Origin: GCA-2730975 sp937893275
Lineage (GTDB): Bacteria > Verrucomicrobiota > Verrucomicrobiia > Opitutales > Seribacteraceae
DNA: 64,000 bases
Reading direction: 5' to 3'
Assembly (NCBI GenBank): GCA_963968595.1
Contig: CAXAHJ010000008.1
Coordinates: forward strand, 10,142-74,141
This document shows, in pieces, positions 1-7,985 of this stretch. The position numbers were made by a program, and so were the translations under genes. The stretch's first letter is position 1; each line of letters begins with the position of its first letter. The notes beneath the pieces were generated by a model, which saw only the letters and a program-made list of their open reading frames with translations, did no database searches and was not told the DNA's origin.

Positions 1-1
1 C

Positions 2-70
2 GCGGCTGCCGATGCCGTTGGCAGCCTGCTGGGCGTTATGTTTGCCCAGCTGTTTTGGAATAAGCGCTAG
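2..70 (+). CDS. C-terminal fragment of an unknown protein (5' end outside window)
   Basis: An open frame enters from the left edge and ends at a TAG at 68-70. It encodes 22 residues, AADAVGSLLGVMFAQLFWNKR preceded by nothing visible in the window, with a hydrophobic stretch and a basic end. This could be the last membrane segment of a protein. It converges with the minus-strand lipoprotein gene that ends at 89. The fragment is too short to assign a family, and I cannot exclude that the open frame is accidental. Confidence 0.35.
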   Translation, partial: AAADAVGSLLGVMFAQLFWNKR

Positions 71-88
71 CGCTGGGAGTATGGTTGC

Positions 89-1528
89 TCAAGGCAACGA
101 GGCTTTCTCGTTGGTTGCGTTGAATTCCACGACGGCTGGCGGAGCAGGCATGGCGTAGCTGATTGTTTCCGTCCATATGGATGGCAAGTGCGTGGCGTCG
201 CCTTCTGGCCCTAGCGTACGGAGGCGCAGGTAATAAGTTTTGCCGAGTTCCCTGGATGTGAAGTCTCCGGTATTGACTTCGTGGTTTTCGATGCGCTGAT
301 CAATGCCTGAGGTGAAGTTCCCGTCCTCGGTGATTTCGATTTCGTAGCGCAAGGTCTCGTTCACGTTCTCGGGTGGTTGCCAAGTTGCGGTAAGCATGGT
401 CGGTTCATCTTGCGATATTGCAAGAGTGGGATTGAGAGGCGGATCAAAGGAGGTGACAGGCATTTCGAAGGGTAAGGAAGTTATCTGGCTCTCGATATCC
501 TTGGTGTTCTCATCTCTGGGAACAGCCTTAAGTTCGAAATTAAAGCTTCCGTAAGCCTTGGAGTCATCCAATACTTGAAATGTTTCATTAACATGAAAGT
601 CACCGTAAAGATCGGATTTCGCTTCGCCAACGAGTACTTTTAAAGAATATTCAATGGGCCCGAGGTTATTTGTAATTGGATTCCATGACACGCGAACATT
701 CTCACCCTCGATTGATACGGCAAGGTTTGCGGGAGGAGGTAGTTGATTGCCCGGGACTCGAAACTGGGTTGTAAAGGGGGTGGAAGCGACATCCTCAGCA
801 TTGTCGGCAGCGGGTCCGTAACGGAAGCGCAACCAGTATGTTTTTTCTCCGATAAGAGGAAAGTCCTTAAAAGACGTTTCGCGTGTAACCAGTTCTTTGA
901 TTAGAATCTTGGCTTCAAAGTCTTCATAGATTTGAAGGCTATAATCGATGGGGCCGGAAGACTTTACTTCGGGCCATTCAAAGGAGACTGAACCGAAATC
1001 GGGCTTTATTATTACACCTCCGTACGATCCCGCCTCTAGGTTTGTGGCAAGCGAAATGACTAGAGATTGGCTAGGTAGGTAACGATCATCCCCTGTTGCA
1101 GGCATGGCCGAGATTCGGACATAGTGAACTGTGGCTGGCGCAAGCCCCTCAAAGAAGGCAATGTATTCATCAACATATGTTTTTGAGAAAAGAACTTTCT
1201 CAAAGTCGGCATCGGTGGAGAGTTCTAGTTTGAAAACCGGTCCCGGGATTTTCCCATCCACCCAGTTCTCGGGATCAAGCCAAGAAACGCCGAAGGAAGT
1301 GGCGTTGAGGTCGTTGACGTCGGCCATGGGCATATCCAATTGTCCGCCCGATCCATCCATTGGTCCCGCAGGTAGCCCTTCTTGGCCCGAACCTTGTCCT
1401 CCTGCGAACTTTTTACCTTGAGTGGTTTTATCGTTGCTTTGTCCGTCCGGCAAGTCTTCGGGGTCGGACGAACAAGCCCCTAAAGCGAATATTAGTATGG
1501 GGGTTAGAATCCAAGCGGGCGTCTTCAT
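89..1528 (-). CDS. lipoprotein with fibronectin type III-like repeats
   Basis: This 479-residue protein starts with a type II signal peptide: hydrophobic residues 5-16 followed by the lipobox LGAC, with the lipidated cysteine at about residue 19. A Gly/Asp/Ser-rich linker follows (about 20-70). Then come three to four repeats of roughly 100 residues with the pattern of fibronectin type III domains: a W/P start, 'Y.l.i', and an ending 'TYYLRLR' or 'TYWLRFR'. It is probably an outer-membrane or periplasmic surface lipoprotein that binds or displays something; no catalytic motif is visible. It is divergent from the gene at 1643, and a perfect 6+2+6 palindrome lies between them. The ATG at 1528 is the only start that keeps the signal peptide. 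Confidence 0.75.
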   Translation of the reverse strand: MKTPAWILTPILIFALGACSSDPEDLPDGQSNDKTTQGKKFAGGQGSGQEGLPAGPMDGSGGQLDMPMADVNDLNATSFGVSWLDPENWVDGKIPGPVFKLELSTDADFEKVLFSKTYVDEYIAFFEGLAPATVHYVRISAMPATGDDRYLPSQSLVISLATNLEAGSYGGVIIKPDFGSVSFEWPEVKSSGPIDYSLQIYEDFEAKILIKELVTRETSFKDFPLIGEKTYWLRFRYGPAADNAEDVASTPFTTQFRVPGNQLPPPANLAVSIEGENVRVSWNPITNNLGPIEYSLKVLVGEAKSDLYGDFHVNETFQVLDDSKAYGSFNFELKAVPRDENTKDIESQITSLPFEMPVTSFDPPLNPTLAISQDEPTMLTATWQPPENVNETLRYEIEITEDGNFTSGIDQRIENHEVNTGDFTSRELGKTYYLRLRTLGPEGDATHLPSIWTETISYAMPAPPAVVEFNATNEKASLP

Positions 1529-1549
1529 CCTTTGATTGGAAGCTTAGAA

Positions 1550-1563
1550 TGGACATTTGTCCA
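1550..1563. promoter_or_regulatory. perfect palindrome in a divergent intergenic region
   Basis: TGGACA-TT-TGTCCA is a perfect inverted repeat with 6-base arms and a 2-base centre. It sits between the divergent starts at 1528 (minus) and 1643 (plus), 22 bases upstream of the lipoprotein start codon. The position fits a dimeric repressor operator. No regulator gene is adjacent, so this is a candidate only. Confidence 0.35.
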
Positions 1564-1642
1564 GAATCTTATGTTTCTGATTTGTTTCAACTGCTCTTTT
1601 ATCCCTTGCCTAGGGCTTGCTTGTTCTTTGAAGGTGTTGTTC

Positions 1643-2602
1643 ATGAAAATACCCGGGAAACAAGAATTATACATTGACAACCAAACTAGTTTTAATCGAC
1701 GCGGCGTACTAAAGGGAGCTGCAGGCATCTTGGCGGGAAGTCTCGCTTCGGTGGGTGCGGTTGGCGCTGCTCCTCGAGACGTCAAGAAACGTAAGCGCAA
1801 AGCGATCGGGGTAAAGAAAGGTCGCATCAATCAGTCCGTTGTTTCTTGGTGCTTCGCCAAGCATTGGAGCACTGAGGAAATGTGTTCGGCGGCAAACAAG
1901 CTTGGTTGCAAAAGTATCGAGTTGATCGAACCCGAGCATTGGCCGGTTCTCAAAAAACATGGCCTGACCTGTGCCATATCGCCTATTCCGGTGGAAGGCC
2001 CTCCCTTCATCAAGGGGTTCAATAATCCTAAGCATCACGACATGGTCATCGAGGCCACTCGCAAGGCCATCGATGCCTCCGCCGACTTCGGTTGTCCCAA
2101 TGTTATCTCCTTCACTGGTTACGCCGAGGGCGTTTCTTCCGCTGATGGCGCCAAGAATTGTGTCGAGGGTTACAAAAAAATTATTGGGTATGCTGAGAAA
2201 AAAGGAGTCACCCTATGCCTCGAAATGTTAAACACTCGCGACGATTCCGATCCCAATAAGGGACACCCCGGTTATCAGGGGGATCACGTTGATTATTGTA
2301 TGGATATCATCAAGCAGGTGGGTTCTCCCAGACTGAAACTTCTCTTTGATATTTATCATGTCCAGATTATGGACGGAGACGTCATCCGGCGGATTCATGA
2401 GTGCGGAGAGCATATCGGTCACATCCATACGGCTGGCAATCCCGGACGCGGGGAACTGGATGACAAGCAGGAGATCAACTACCCGCCAATCATGAAGGCT
2501 CTGCTTGAGATTAAGTACAAGGGATTCGTCGGTCAGGAGTTCATTCCCACCCGAGACCCCTTTGAAGGTCTCTCCCAAGCCGTTTCTCTCTGCGACGTGT
2601 AG
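1643..2602 (+). CDS. Tat-exported sugar-phosphate isomerase/epimerase, hydroxypyruvate isomerase-like
   Basis: TIM-barrel protein of the xylose isomerase-like family, close to hydroxypyruvate isomerase (hydroxypyruvate to tartronate semialdehyde). The ATG at 1643 is preceded by AAGGTG about six bases upstream and gives 319 residues that open with a twin-arginine signal (FNRRGVLKG, then an Ala/Gly-rich hydrophobic stretch), so the enzyme is probably periplasmic. A longer TTG frame from 1532 would bury the Tat signal and is not used. Family-like elements include CLEMLNTR in the middle, LLFDIYHVQIM, and HIGHIHTAGNPGRGELDD followed by a GFVGQEF motif near the C-terminus, which hold the Glu/Asp/His metal ligands. 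Tat-exported members of this family are common in Planctomycetes and Verrucomicrobia; the true substrate is not known. Confidence 0.85.
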   Translation: MKIPGKQELYIDNQTSFNRRGVLKGAAGILAGSLASVGAVGAAPRDVKKRKRKAIGVKKGRINQSVVSWCFAKHWSTEEMCSAANKLGCKSIELIEPEHWPVLKKHGLTCAISPIPVEGPPFIKGFNNPKHHDMVIEATRKAIDASADFGCPNVISFTGYAEGVSSADGAKNCVEGYKKIIGYAEKKGVTLCLEMLNTRDDSDPNKGHPGYQGDHVDYCMDIIKQVGSPRLKLLFDIYHVQIMDGDVIRRIHECGEHIGHIHTAGNPGRGELDDKQEINYPPIMKALLEIKYKGFVGQEFIPTRDPFEGLSQAVSLCDV

Positions 2603-2674
2603 TGGTTTTCTCCCTTTGGGATTGCTTCATGGCGCGGTTTTAACTACGCCTCTTTCCCGAAGAGTTTTGGGAAA

Positions 2675-3649
2675 ATGGGGGGGATGCAATTCATCGACTT
2701 GTTCTGTGGCGTAGGCGGTTTCCGCTGGGCTTTGGAAGCACTCGGTCACAAATGTGTCTTTTCTTCAGACTTAGATCCTCACGCCCAAGAAACCTATGCC
2801 CTTAATTTTGGAGAAAAGCCATTCGGAGACATTACTTGCATCGATCCTTCCGATATCCCGGGTCACGACGTCGTATGCGGAGGCTTTCCTTGCCAACCCT
2901 TCAGCATCTCGGGGAAACAACTAGGTTTCGAGGATGCTAGAGGCACCCTCCTTTATCATATTCTGCGGATAGCCGAGCGACATCAACCCAAGGTTCTTTT
3001 TCTCGAGAACGTGAAGAATTATCGTGGTCACAACGATGGACGCACGCTTGCCACGACCTTGCAGTTGCTAGATCGAGTCGGTTACCACTGCCATCACTCT
3101 CTCCTCAACGCTTCGAGTTATGGCGTACCTCAAAAGCGAGAGCGGTTGTACTTCGTCTGTTTTCGAAAGGACCTTGGACTTTCCGAGTTTTCTTTTCCCG
3201 AACCTACTGAAGAGGATGTCGCCGTCGAGGACATCCTCCTCCCTTCAGGCGATCCCCGTCTGGAGAAACTTTTCGTTCGTCGACCCGACACGTTTATTTC
3301 TACAGGCCTTCCGGTAGAACGCGACTTGCGACCTCTTCGGGTCGGCACTATCGGAAAGGGAGGTCAAGGTGAGCGAATCTATAGCGTCAAGGGTCATGCC
3401 ATCACGCTGTCTGCCTTTGGCGGTGGCGTCGGAGCCAAAACCGGAATGTATCTCGTTGACGGTCATCCTCGCCGACTTCATCCCGAGGAATGTAGACGCG
3501 TCATGAGCTTTCCCGAAGGCTTTAAGCTCCATCCCAATCGAAATGTGAGCTACAAGCAGTTCGGCAATTCGGTCGCGGTCAAAGTGGTGCGATTGATCTT
3601 CGAACAAGTTGAAAGTCTTTTACGCGGGAAGAATTGTTTGGCCGCTTGA
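2675..3649 (+). CDS. DNA (cytosine-5-)-methyltransferase, M.HhaI-like
   Basis: C5-cytosine methyltransferase of 324 residues, the same size as M.HhaI. All key motifs are visible: motif I FIDLFCGVGGF (6-16), motif IV with PCQ and catalytic Cys73, motif VI ENV (111-113), motif VIII QKRER, and motif X YKQFGNSVAVKVV near the C-terminus. The recognition region contains GKGGQGERIYS followed by ITLSAFGGG and KTGMYLV. This closely resembles the M.HhaI target-recognition segment as I remember it, including the Gln and Arg of GGQGER that read GCGC. No endonuclease gene adjoins it, so it looks like a solitary methylase used for regulation or for protection against plasmids and phages. An in-frame ATG at 2684 is an alternative start. 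Confidence 0.93.
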   Translation: MGGMQFIDLFCGVGGFRWALEALGHKCVFSSDLDPHAQETYALNFGEKPFGDITCIDPSDIPGHDVVCGGFPCQPFSISGKQLGFEDARGTLLYHILRIAERHQPKVLFLENVKNYRGHNDGRTLATTLQLLDRVGYHCHHSLLNASSYGVPQKRERLYFVCFRKDLGLSEFSFPEPTEEDVAVEDILLPSGDPRLEKLFVRRPDTFISTGLPVERDLRPLRVGTIGKGGQGERIYSVKGHAITLSAFGGGVGAKTGMYLVDGHPRRLHPEECRRVMSFPEGFKLHPNRNVSYKQFGNSVAVKVVRLIFEQVESLLRGKNCLAA

Positions 3650-3770
3650 TAGGTTTCGGAATTTAATGCGTTCAATGCTTTCCTTGTCTCCAATGCAAGC
3701 AGTTCGGTTTGATCACCTTTATCTTTTCGCTTCCTTTTCCGCCTGAAAACCTGTTTCATAATCTGATAAA

Positions 3771-4427
3771 ATGACCAGTATGTCAGATTTCGATGCCCCG
3801 AAAAAGCCCGCATGGGTCGGTGCTCTTGTACCCGTGCTTCTTGTATTGGCGTCAGCGGGACTTTATTGGTTCCTCTCTGCAAGAGGAGAGGGTGGTGGAG
3901 GTGATCCACCTGTCGATGGCTCTGCCCAATCCTTGGGAACCAAGCTTGTAAACGGAAAGACCTATTATCTTTTTGCTTCCTTGATGGAACTTTATCCCAA
4001 GAATCTCGAAAATGAGAACTGGGATCTGGGGGATGGTGGACCCGACATCCGTTACCGTGTTCTTTGGCAAGGCAACGAGGTATTCAAGAGCAAGGTGAAG
4101 GATGATTCGTTGATTGCAGACTGGTCCGGCCTTGGAGTGGAACTTGAATGGTCCGATTTGCTGGGTAAGAAATTCTCTCCGGATGAGGTCATCAAGGGAG
4201 CACGTGTACGCTTCACTGACGACCAGTATGTTGCGATCGAGGTTGTGGACAGCGACATTGCCGATAATGACGAAGCGGGTCGCGTCGAAATTTTGTTCAA
4301 AGATTTGCGTGTAGGTACCAATGAGTTCAAATACGAGAAGACCTCCGACTCCGCTATTCGCCGAGTTGTCTTGAGACTTTTACCGGTGGACTCGAGCCTT
4401 CAGGATCTTGTGAACCTTATGAAATAG
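3771..4427 (+). CDS. single-pass membrane protein of unknown function
   Basis: This 218-residue protein has a short cytoplasmic N-terminus, one transmembrane helix at about residues 17-35 (VGALVPVLLVLASAGLYWFL), a Gly-rich linker, and a soluble domain of about 170 residues with many acidic residues. It belongs to no family I recognise. The soluble part is likely periplasmic and beta-rich. The gene precedes the PqiA-like gene by 24 bases, so the two are probably co-transcribed. An ATG three codons later (3780) is an equally good start. A CATAAT hexamer ends 8 bases before the first ATG, so this mRNA may have almost no leader, but the -35 is poor. Confidence 0.7.
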   Translation: MTSMSDFDAPKKPAWVGALVPVLLVLASAGLYWFLSARGEGGGGDPPVDGSAQSLGTKLVNGKTYYLFASLMELYPKNLENENWDLGDGGPDIRYRVLWQGNEVFKSKVKDDSLIADWSGLGVELEWSDLLGKKFSPDEVIKGARVRFTDDQYVAIEVVDSDIADNDEAGRVEILFKDLRVGTNEFKYEKTSDSAIRRVVLRLLPVDSSLQDLVNLMK

Positions 4428-4451
4428 CCTGCGGGCGGAATTTTTGGAAAC

Positions 4452-4976
4452 GTGAATCAGTCACGCTGGGGCGTCTTGGCTTGTTCCATTCTTCTCGGAT
4501 TCGGGCTAATGGCTCCGACCCTTACAATCGTTCCGAGCGCCGGAGAACTGACTTGGTTGATTGAATTCCTTTCTCCTGAGGATTTGGAGCCTACAACCTA
4601 TTCAATTCTTGGCGTTATCGAAAAACTTTTCTCTACGGGCGATGGGTTTCTCGGTGTCGTCCTCGTCGTCTTCTCGGTGCTCTTCCCGGTCGGTAAACTC
4701 GCTCTTTATTGGATTGCCGCCGGTTGCGGATCCGACCTCGGTCGGGCTGCCGGTTTGCTTAAGTGGACTCATCGCGCGGGCAAATTCTCCATGGCCGAGG
4801 TCTTTGCCTTGGCTCTAATGGTGGTGGTGGTGAAGACACTTCCCGGAGGCTCTACTGCCGAGGTGCAGTGGGGAGCTTATGTATTTGTTGCCTCGGTGCT
4901 TGGAGCGATCTTTGTTTCGTTTGGTCTGGATAGGTCCCAAGAGGCAAAATGGAAGCTAAATGGGTCTCACGGCTAA
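4452..4976 (+). CDS. PqiA-like integral membrane protein (paraquat-inducible protein A family)
   Basis: This 174-residue protein has about four transmembrane segments (near 5-25, 60-85, 105-125 and 138-160). The FPVGKLALYW segment and the HRAGKFSMAEVFALALMVV segment match the PqiA domain signature ('GKWSMlDVFvvA'). PqiA proteins are inner-membrane parts of MCE-type lipid transport in other bacteria; no MCE (PqiB) gene is adjacent here. The zinc-ribbon cysteines of full-length PqiA are absent, as in short single-domain members. Translation appears to start at GTG 4452, shortly after the preceding stop, with GGAAA just upstream. The family call is good; the role is inferred. Confidence 0.75.
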   Translation: MNQSRWGVLACSILLGFGLMAPTLTIVPSAGELTWLIEFLSPEDLEPTTYSILGVIEKLFSTGDGFLGVVLVVFSVLFPVGKLALYWIAAGCGSDLGRAAGLLKWTHRAGKFSMAEVFALALMVVVVKTLPGGSTAEVQWGAYVFVASVLGAIFVSFGLDRSQEAKWKLNGSHG

Positions 4977-5001
4977 TGTGATTACAATCTTTCCCAATTC
5001 T

Positions 5002-5007
5002 TATAAT
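5002..5007 (+). promoter_or_regulatory. candidate -10 element upstream of the NfeD/flotillin pair
   Basis: A perfect TATAAT lies in the 165-base gap before the NfeD-like gene. The best upstream hexamer, TTACAA at 4982, is only 14 bases away, so the -35 match is poor. If used, it would give a leader of about 130 bases before the ATG at 5142. The gap contains no other gene. Confidence 0.3.
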
Positions 5008-5141
5008 AGGCGCATGTCTTGTTTCATGGTAATTTGTTTGTGTGCAAAGTGATGACCGTGATGAATTTACCTTGACGCAATGCCTTTTTTCATGGGAACA
5101 AACCAATGAACCTCTTCTTTTTTTCTTTCTCCTAAGCAACT

Positions 5142-5738
5142 ATGATCAGCGATTGGTGGCAGAGTCTCGAGGGCCAATCCGCCCATCCTCACGCCCTGAA
5201 GATTTTCTACGTGGTGGCGATCGTGTCGGGAGTAGTTCTTGCCTTCCAGATGGTGTTGACCCTGATCGGTGCGGATACGGATTTCGACGCAGGGGAGGGT
5301 GGAGACACGGGATTGTTCTCTATTCGCACCATTGGCGCCTTCTTCACAGGATTCGGATGGACGGGTGTTTCCATGCTGTGGAATGGCTACGGTCTGGGAG
5401 CAGCCACTTTCGCCGCGACTGTGGTCGGTATGATTTTTCTCGGTACGGTTTTATACCTGATGCGCTATATGTTCAGTTTGCGGGAGGAGGGCACGCTGGA
5501 TTACTCCAATGCAATTGGCGAAGTGGGAAACGTTTATTTACCGATACCTCCCAAGCGAAAAGGGATGGGGCAAGTGGAGGTTCTTGTGCAGGGGCGTATG
5601 CGCACCGTGCGGGCCCTTACCGATCACGACAAAAAACTTGGAAACCGAACCGCCGTGCGCGTCAAGGCTCTCATCGACCAGCAGACCCTTTTGGTCGAAA
5701 GTTTGGAAAGCGAGTCCCGAAACATATCAACTGACTGA
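5142..5738 (+). CDS. NfeD-like membrane protein, flotillin partner
   Basis: This 198-residue protein has three hydrophobic helices (about 20-43, 63-85 and 88-110) followed by a C-terminal OB-fold-like domain (about 120-195) with the pattern GEVGNVYLPI, GQVEVLVQGRMRTVRAL and AVRVKALIDQQTLLVE. This is the architecture of short NfeD proteins, which assemble with flotillin-type SPFH proteins in membrane microdomains. The gene lies 46 bases upstream of the flotillin gene in the same orientation, the classic genomic pairing. The loop after the first helix is acidic (ADTDFDAGEGGD) and may bind divalent cations, which is speculation. Confidence 0.8.
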   Translation: MISDWWQSLEGQSAHPHALKIFYVVAIVSGVVLAFQMVLTLIGADTDFDAGEGGDTGLFSIRTIGAFFTGFGWTGVSMLWNGYGLGAATFAATVVGMIFLGTVLYLMRYMFSLREEGTLDYSNAIGEVGNVYLPIPPKRKGMGQVEVLVQGRMRTVRALTDHDKKLGNRTAVRVKALIDQQTLLVESLESESRNISTD

Positions 5739-5784
5739 ACCATACTCAAATTTTAATTAACCCTATAAAGAAAGGCACAAGCTC

Positions 5785-7590
5785 ATGGATTTTTTACCCT
5801 TAATTCTCTCATTTCTCCTCGTTATTCTAGGAACACTGGTCTTTTTCTTCACTCGCTACAAACGCTGTCCCTCCGACAAGATTCTAGTTGTCTATGGTAA
5901 AACGGGAGGGGGACGTTCCTCCAAGTGTATCCATGGCGGGGCTACTTTTGTCTGGCCCCTTATCCAGGCATCGGAATGGCTTGATCTAACGCCCATACCC
6001 ATCGACATCAAGTTAGAGGGGGCACTCTCCAAGCAAAACATCCGGGTCAATACGCCATCTACCTTCACTGTTGGTATTTCAACTGAGAAAGGCGTTATGG
6101 AAAACGCCGCCGAGCGTTTGCTGGGGCAGAATCTTGCTCAAATTCAGGAGTTGGCGAGAGACATCATCTTCGGGCAAATGCGTGTGGTTATCGCCACAAT
6201 GGATATTGAGTCCATCAACGCCGACAGAGATTTGCTTATCGATAAGATCACTAACGGCGTTGAGGTAGAACTGACCAAGGTCGGGCTTCGTCTCATAAAC
6301 GTTAATGTTCAGGACATTACCGATGAGTCGGGCTACATCCAAGCTCTCGGTCGTGAGGCAGCTGCCCGAGCCGTTAACGAAGCCAAGGTAAGTGTTGCCG
6401 AGCGGGAGCGTGATGGTGAAATCGGAAGGGCGAACGCAGAGCGCGAGCAACGGGTACAGGTTTCAGGTGCCCAAGCCACTGCCGTGGAAGGTGAAAACCT
6501 TGCAAAGATCAAAGTTGCTCAATCCGACGCCCAACGAAGAGAACAGGAAGCTGAGGCCGAACGACTCGCCACCGCCGCCGAAAAGGTGAAGACGGCAAAG
6601 GCTCTAGAGGAAGCATATGCTTCCGAGCAAGCCGCCGAAAAGGCTCGGGCAGAACGTGAGCGAGCTTCCCAACACGCCGACATAATAGTACCCGCCGAGA
6701 TCGAGAAGGCCAAGATCGAGACCCTCGCCGAGGCTGATGCCGAGAAGACGCGACGCCTCCGAAAGGGTGAGGCAGACGGTAATTTCTCCATAATGGAGGC
6801 CGAGGCTAGAGGTACGCTCGCCGCCCTCCAGAGCAAGGCCCAAGGTTTTTCCGATATCGTCGGGGCTGCAGGTGGAGCCGATGAGGCAACCCTACTGCTA
6901 ATTACCGAACAACTCCCTCAGCTTGTGGAAGAGCAGGTCAAAGCCATTGCCAATCTCAAGATCGATTCTGTCACCGTCTGGGACTCCGGCAAAGGCGAAG
7001 GCGGCAAGAATGACACTGCCAATTTTGTCTCTGGTCTTGTTGGGGCTTTACCACCTCTTCACCAGCTTACCAAAAACGTAGGCATCGAATTGCCCGAATT
7101 TCTCGGTAAGCTTACGGAGAACCCATCGGAGGCAGCAAAACTTCTCGATTCGGCTAAGGAAAAAGCCCCGGAGAGCCAACCAAAGAAAGCTAGAGACTTT
7201 GCCGAGTTGCGTGGACCCGGTACTTCTCAGGAAAAATCGACCGGTAAGTCGTCTTCGAAGGCAAAGTCCAAGCAAAGTGATGGTGCGGCCATTGTCCGCT
7301 CATGGCTTTCCGAAAACCTAGAGGCTATTTCCGCTTTCGATGAAAACCGTGATAATCGTATAGACGAAGCCGAACTTCAAACCGCTGTCGACTTGACCAT
7401 GGAATGGGGTGAGTCCGCAAAGAATGATGATACGGGTTGGTATTACTTGGACGGTTCCGAGACCATCGGACCTGTCCTTTGGAACGAGGTTCAAGTCAAC
7501 CTACGGGCAAGGCCGGATTCATTCGTCACACGCAAAGGCGCCAAGCACTGGCTTCCAGGTCAAGTAGTCGTTCTAGCAATGGGATCATAG
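5785..7590 (+). CDS. flotillin-like SPFH protein with C-terminal EF-hand-like loop and GYF_2 domain
   Basis: This 601-residue protein begins with an N-terminal membrane helix (3-25), then an SPFH/band 7 domain (about 27-200). A long Ala/Glu/Arg-rich coiled coil (about 200-345) carries the repeated ERE, AEAE and AERE patterns typical of the flotillin/YqiK family. The tail departs from ordinary flotillins: a Lys/Ser-rich linker (about 465-495), an EF-hand-like loop DENRDNRIDEAE (about 519-530), and a GYF_2-type module beginning GWYYLDGSETIGPV (about 551-600), a presumed protein-protein interaction domain. It should scaffold a membrane microdomain with the NfeD-like protein. GAAAGG lies upstream of the ATG. 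The SPFH call is firm; the calcium role is inference. Confidence 0.88.
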   Translation: MDFLPLILSFLLVILGTLVFFFTRYKRCPSDKILVVYGKTGGGRSSKCIHGGATFVWPLIQASEWLDLTPIPIDIKLEGALSKQNIRVNTPSTFTVGISTEKGVMENAAERLLGQNLAQIQELARDIIFGQMRVVIATMDIESINADRDLLIDKITNGVEVELTKVGLRLINVNVQDITDESGYIQALGREAAARAVNEAKVSVAERERDGEIGRANAEREQRVQVSGAQATAVEGENLAKIKVAQSDAQRREQEAEAERLATAAEKVKTAKALEEAYASEQAAEKARAERERASQHADIIVPAEIEKAKIETLAEADAEKTRRLRKGEADGNFSIMEAEARGTLAALQSKAQGFSDIVGAAGGADEATLLLITEQLPQLVEEQVKAIANLKIDSVTVWDSGKGEGGKNDTANFVSGLVGALPPLHQLTKNVGIELPEFLGKLTENPSEAAKLLDSAKEKAPESQPKKARDFAELRGPGTSQEKSTGKSSSKAKSKQSDGAAIVRSWLSENLEAISAFDENRDNRIDEAELQTAVDLTMEWGESAKNDDTGWYYLDGSETIGPVLWNEVQVNLRARPDSFVTRKGAKHWLPGQVVVLAMGS

Positions 7591-7867
7591 GACCTCTCTT
7601 CTCAGTATCTAACTTTGTTGGACTGGTAAAGTTAAGAGAATCTTCTGCCGAGGGCACTCTATCTGCCTTAATCTGAGAATCCTTTGATTGATAAGGTTCT
7701 CCAAGTATCGAAACGATGCTATTAGCTAGCGAAGCTTTTGGAAATGTAGGTTTGGGTTTCATGTGTTAATGTCTTCACTTCAAACATTAGCTACAGCTAA
7801 CTTTAAAATCGGATTGCTTCCCCGATTCCTTTCCCCTAGTTGAATATATCTTGTTTCAAGGTCTTGA

Positions 7868-7960
7868 GGAGAGATGGCAGAGTGGTCGAATGCGCTGGTT
7901 TGCTAAACCGGTGAAGGGCTAATCGTCCTTCCACGGGTTCGAATCCCGTTCTCTCCGCCA
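7868..7960 (+). tRNA. tRNA-Ser (anticodon GCU)
   Basis: The sequence folds as a class II tRNA. The 7-bp acceptor stem is GGAGAGA/TCTCTCC with discriminator G and an encoded CCA at 7958-7960. The anticodon stem is CTGGT/ACCGG around the loop TTGCTAA, giving anticodon GCT at 7902-7904, which reads AGC/AGU serine codons. There is a long variable arm and a T arm with GGGTTCGAATCCC. All parts are intact. It stands alone between the flotillin gene and an unknown minus-strand gene. No attachment-site duplication was seen nearby. Confidence 0.97.
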
Positions 7961-7985
7961 TTTTAAGTGCTTGAGGCTTGTAACC

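Noticed and set aside
1532..1642. TTG-initiated extension of the isomerase gene
   Set aside because: It would place 37 residues before the twin-arginine signal; the ATG at 1643 has a ribosome binding site and a proper Tat signal.
6300..6850. apparent repeats in the flotillin gene
   Set aside because: The repeated Ala/Glu/Arg codons reflect the coiled coil of SPFH proteins and not a DNA repeat.
7526..7762. 78-residue minus-strand open frame beginning at ATG 7762
   Set aside because: It overlaps the end of the flotillin gene, has no ribosome binding site or promoter and no family resemblance. A real small protein cannot be excluded, but the sequence gives no support.
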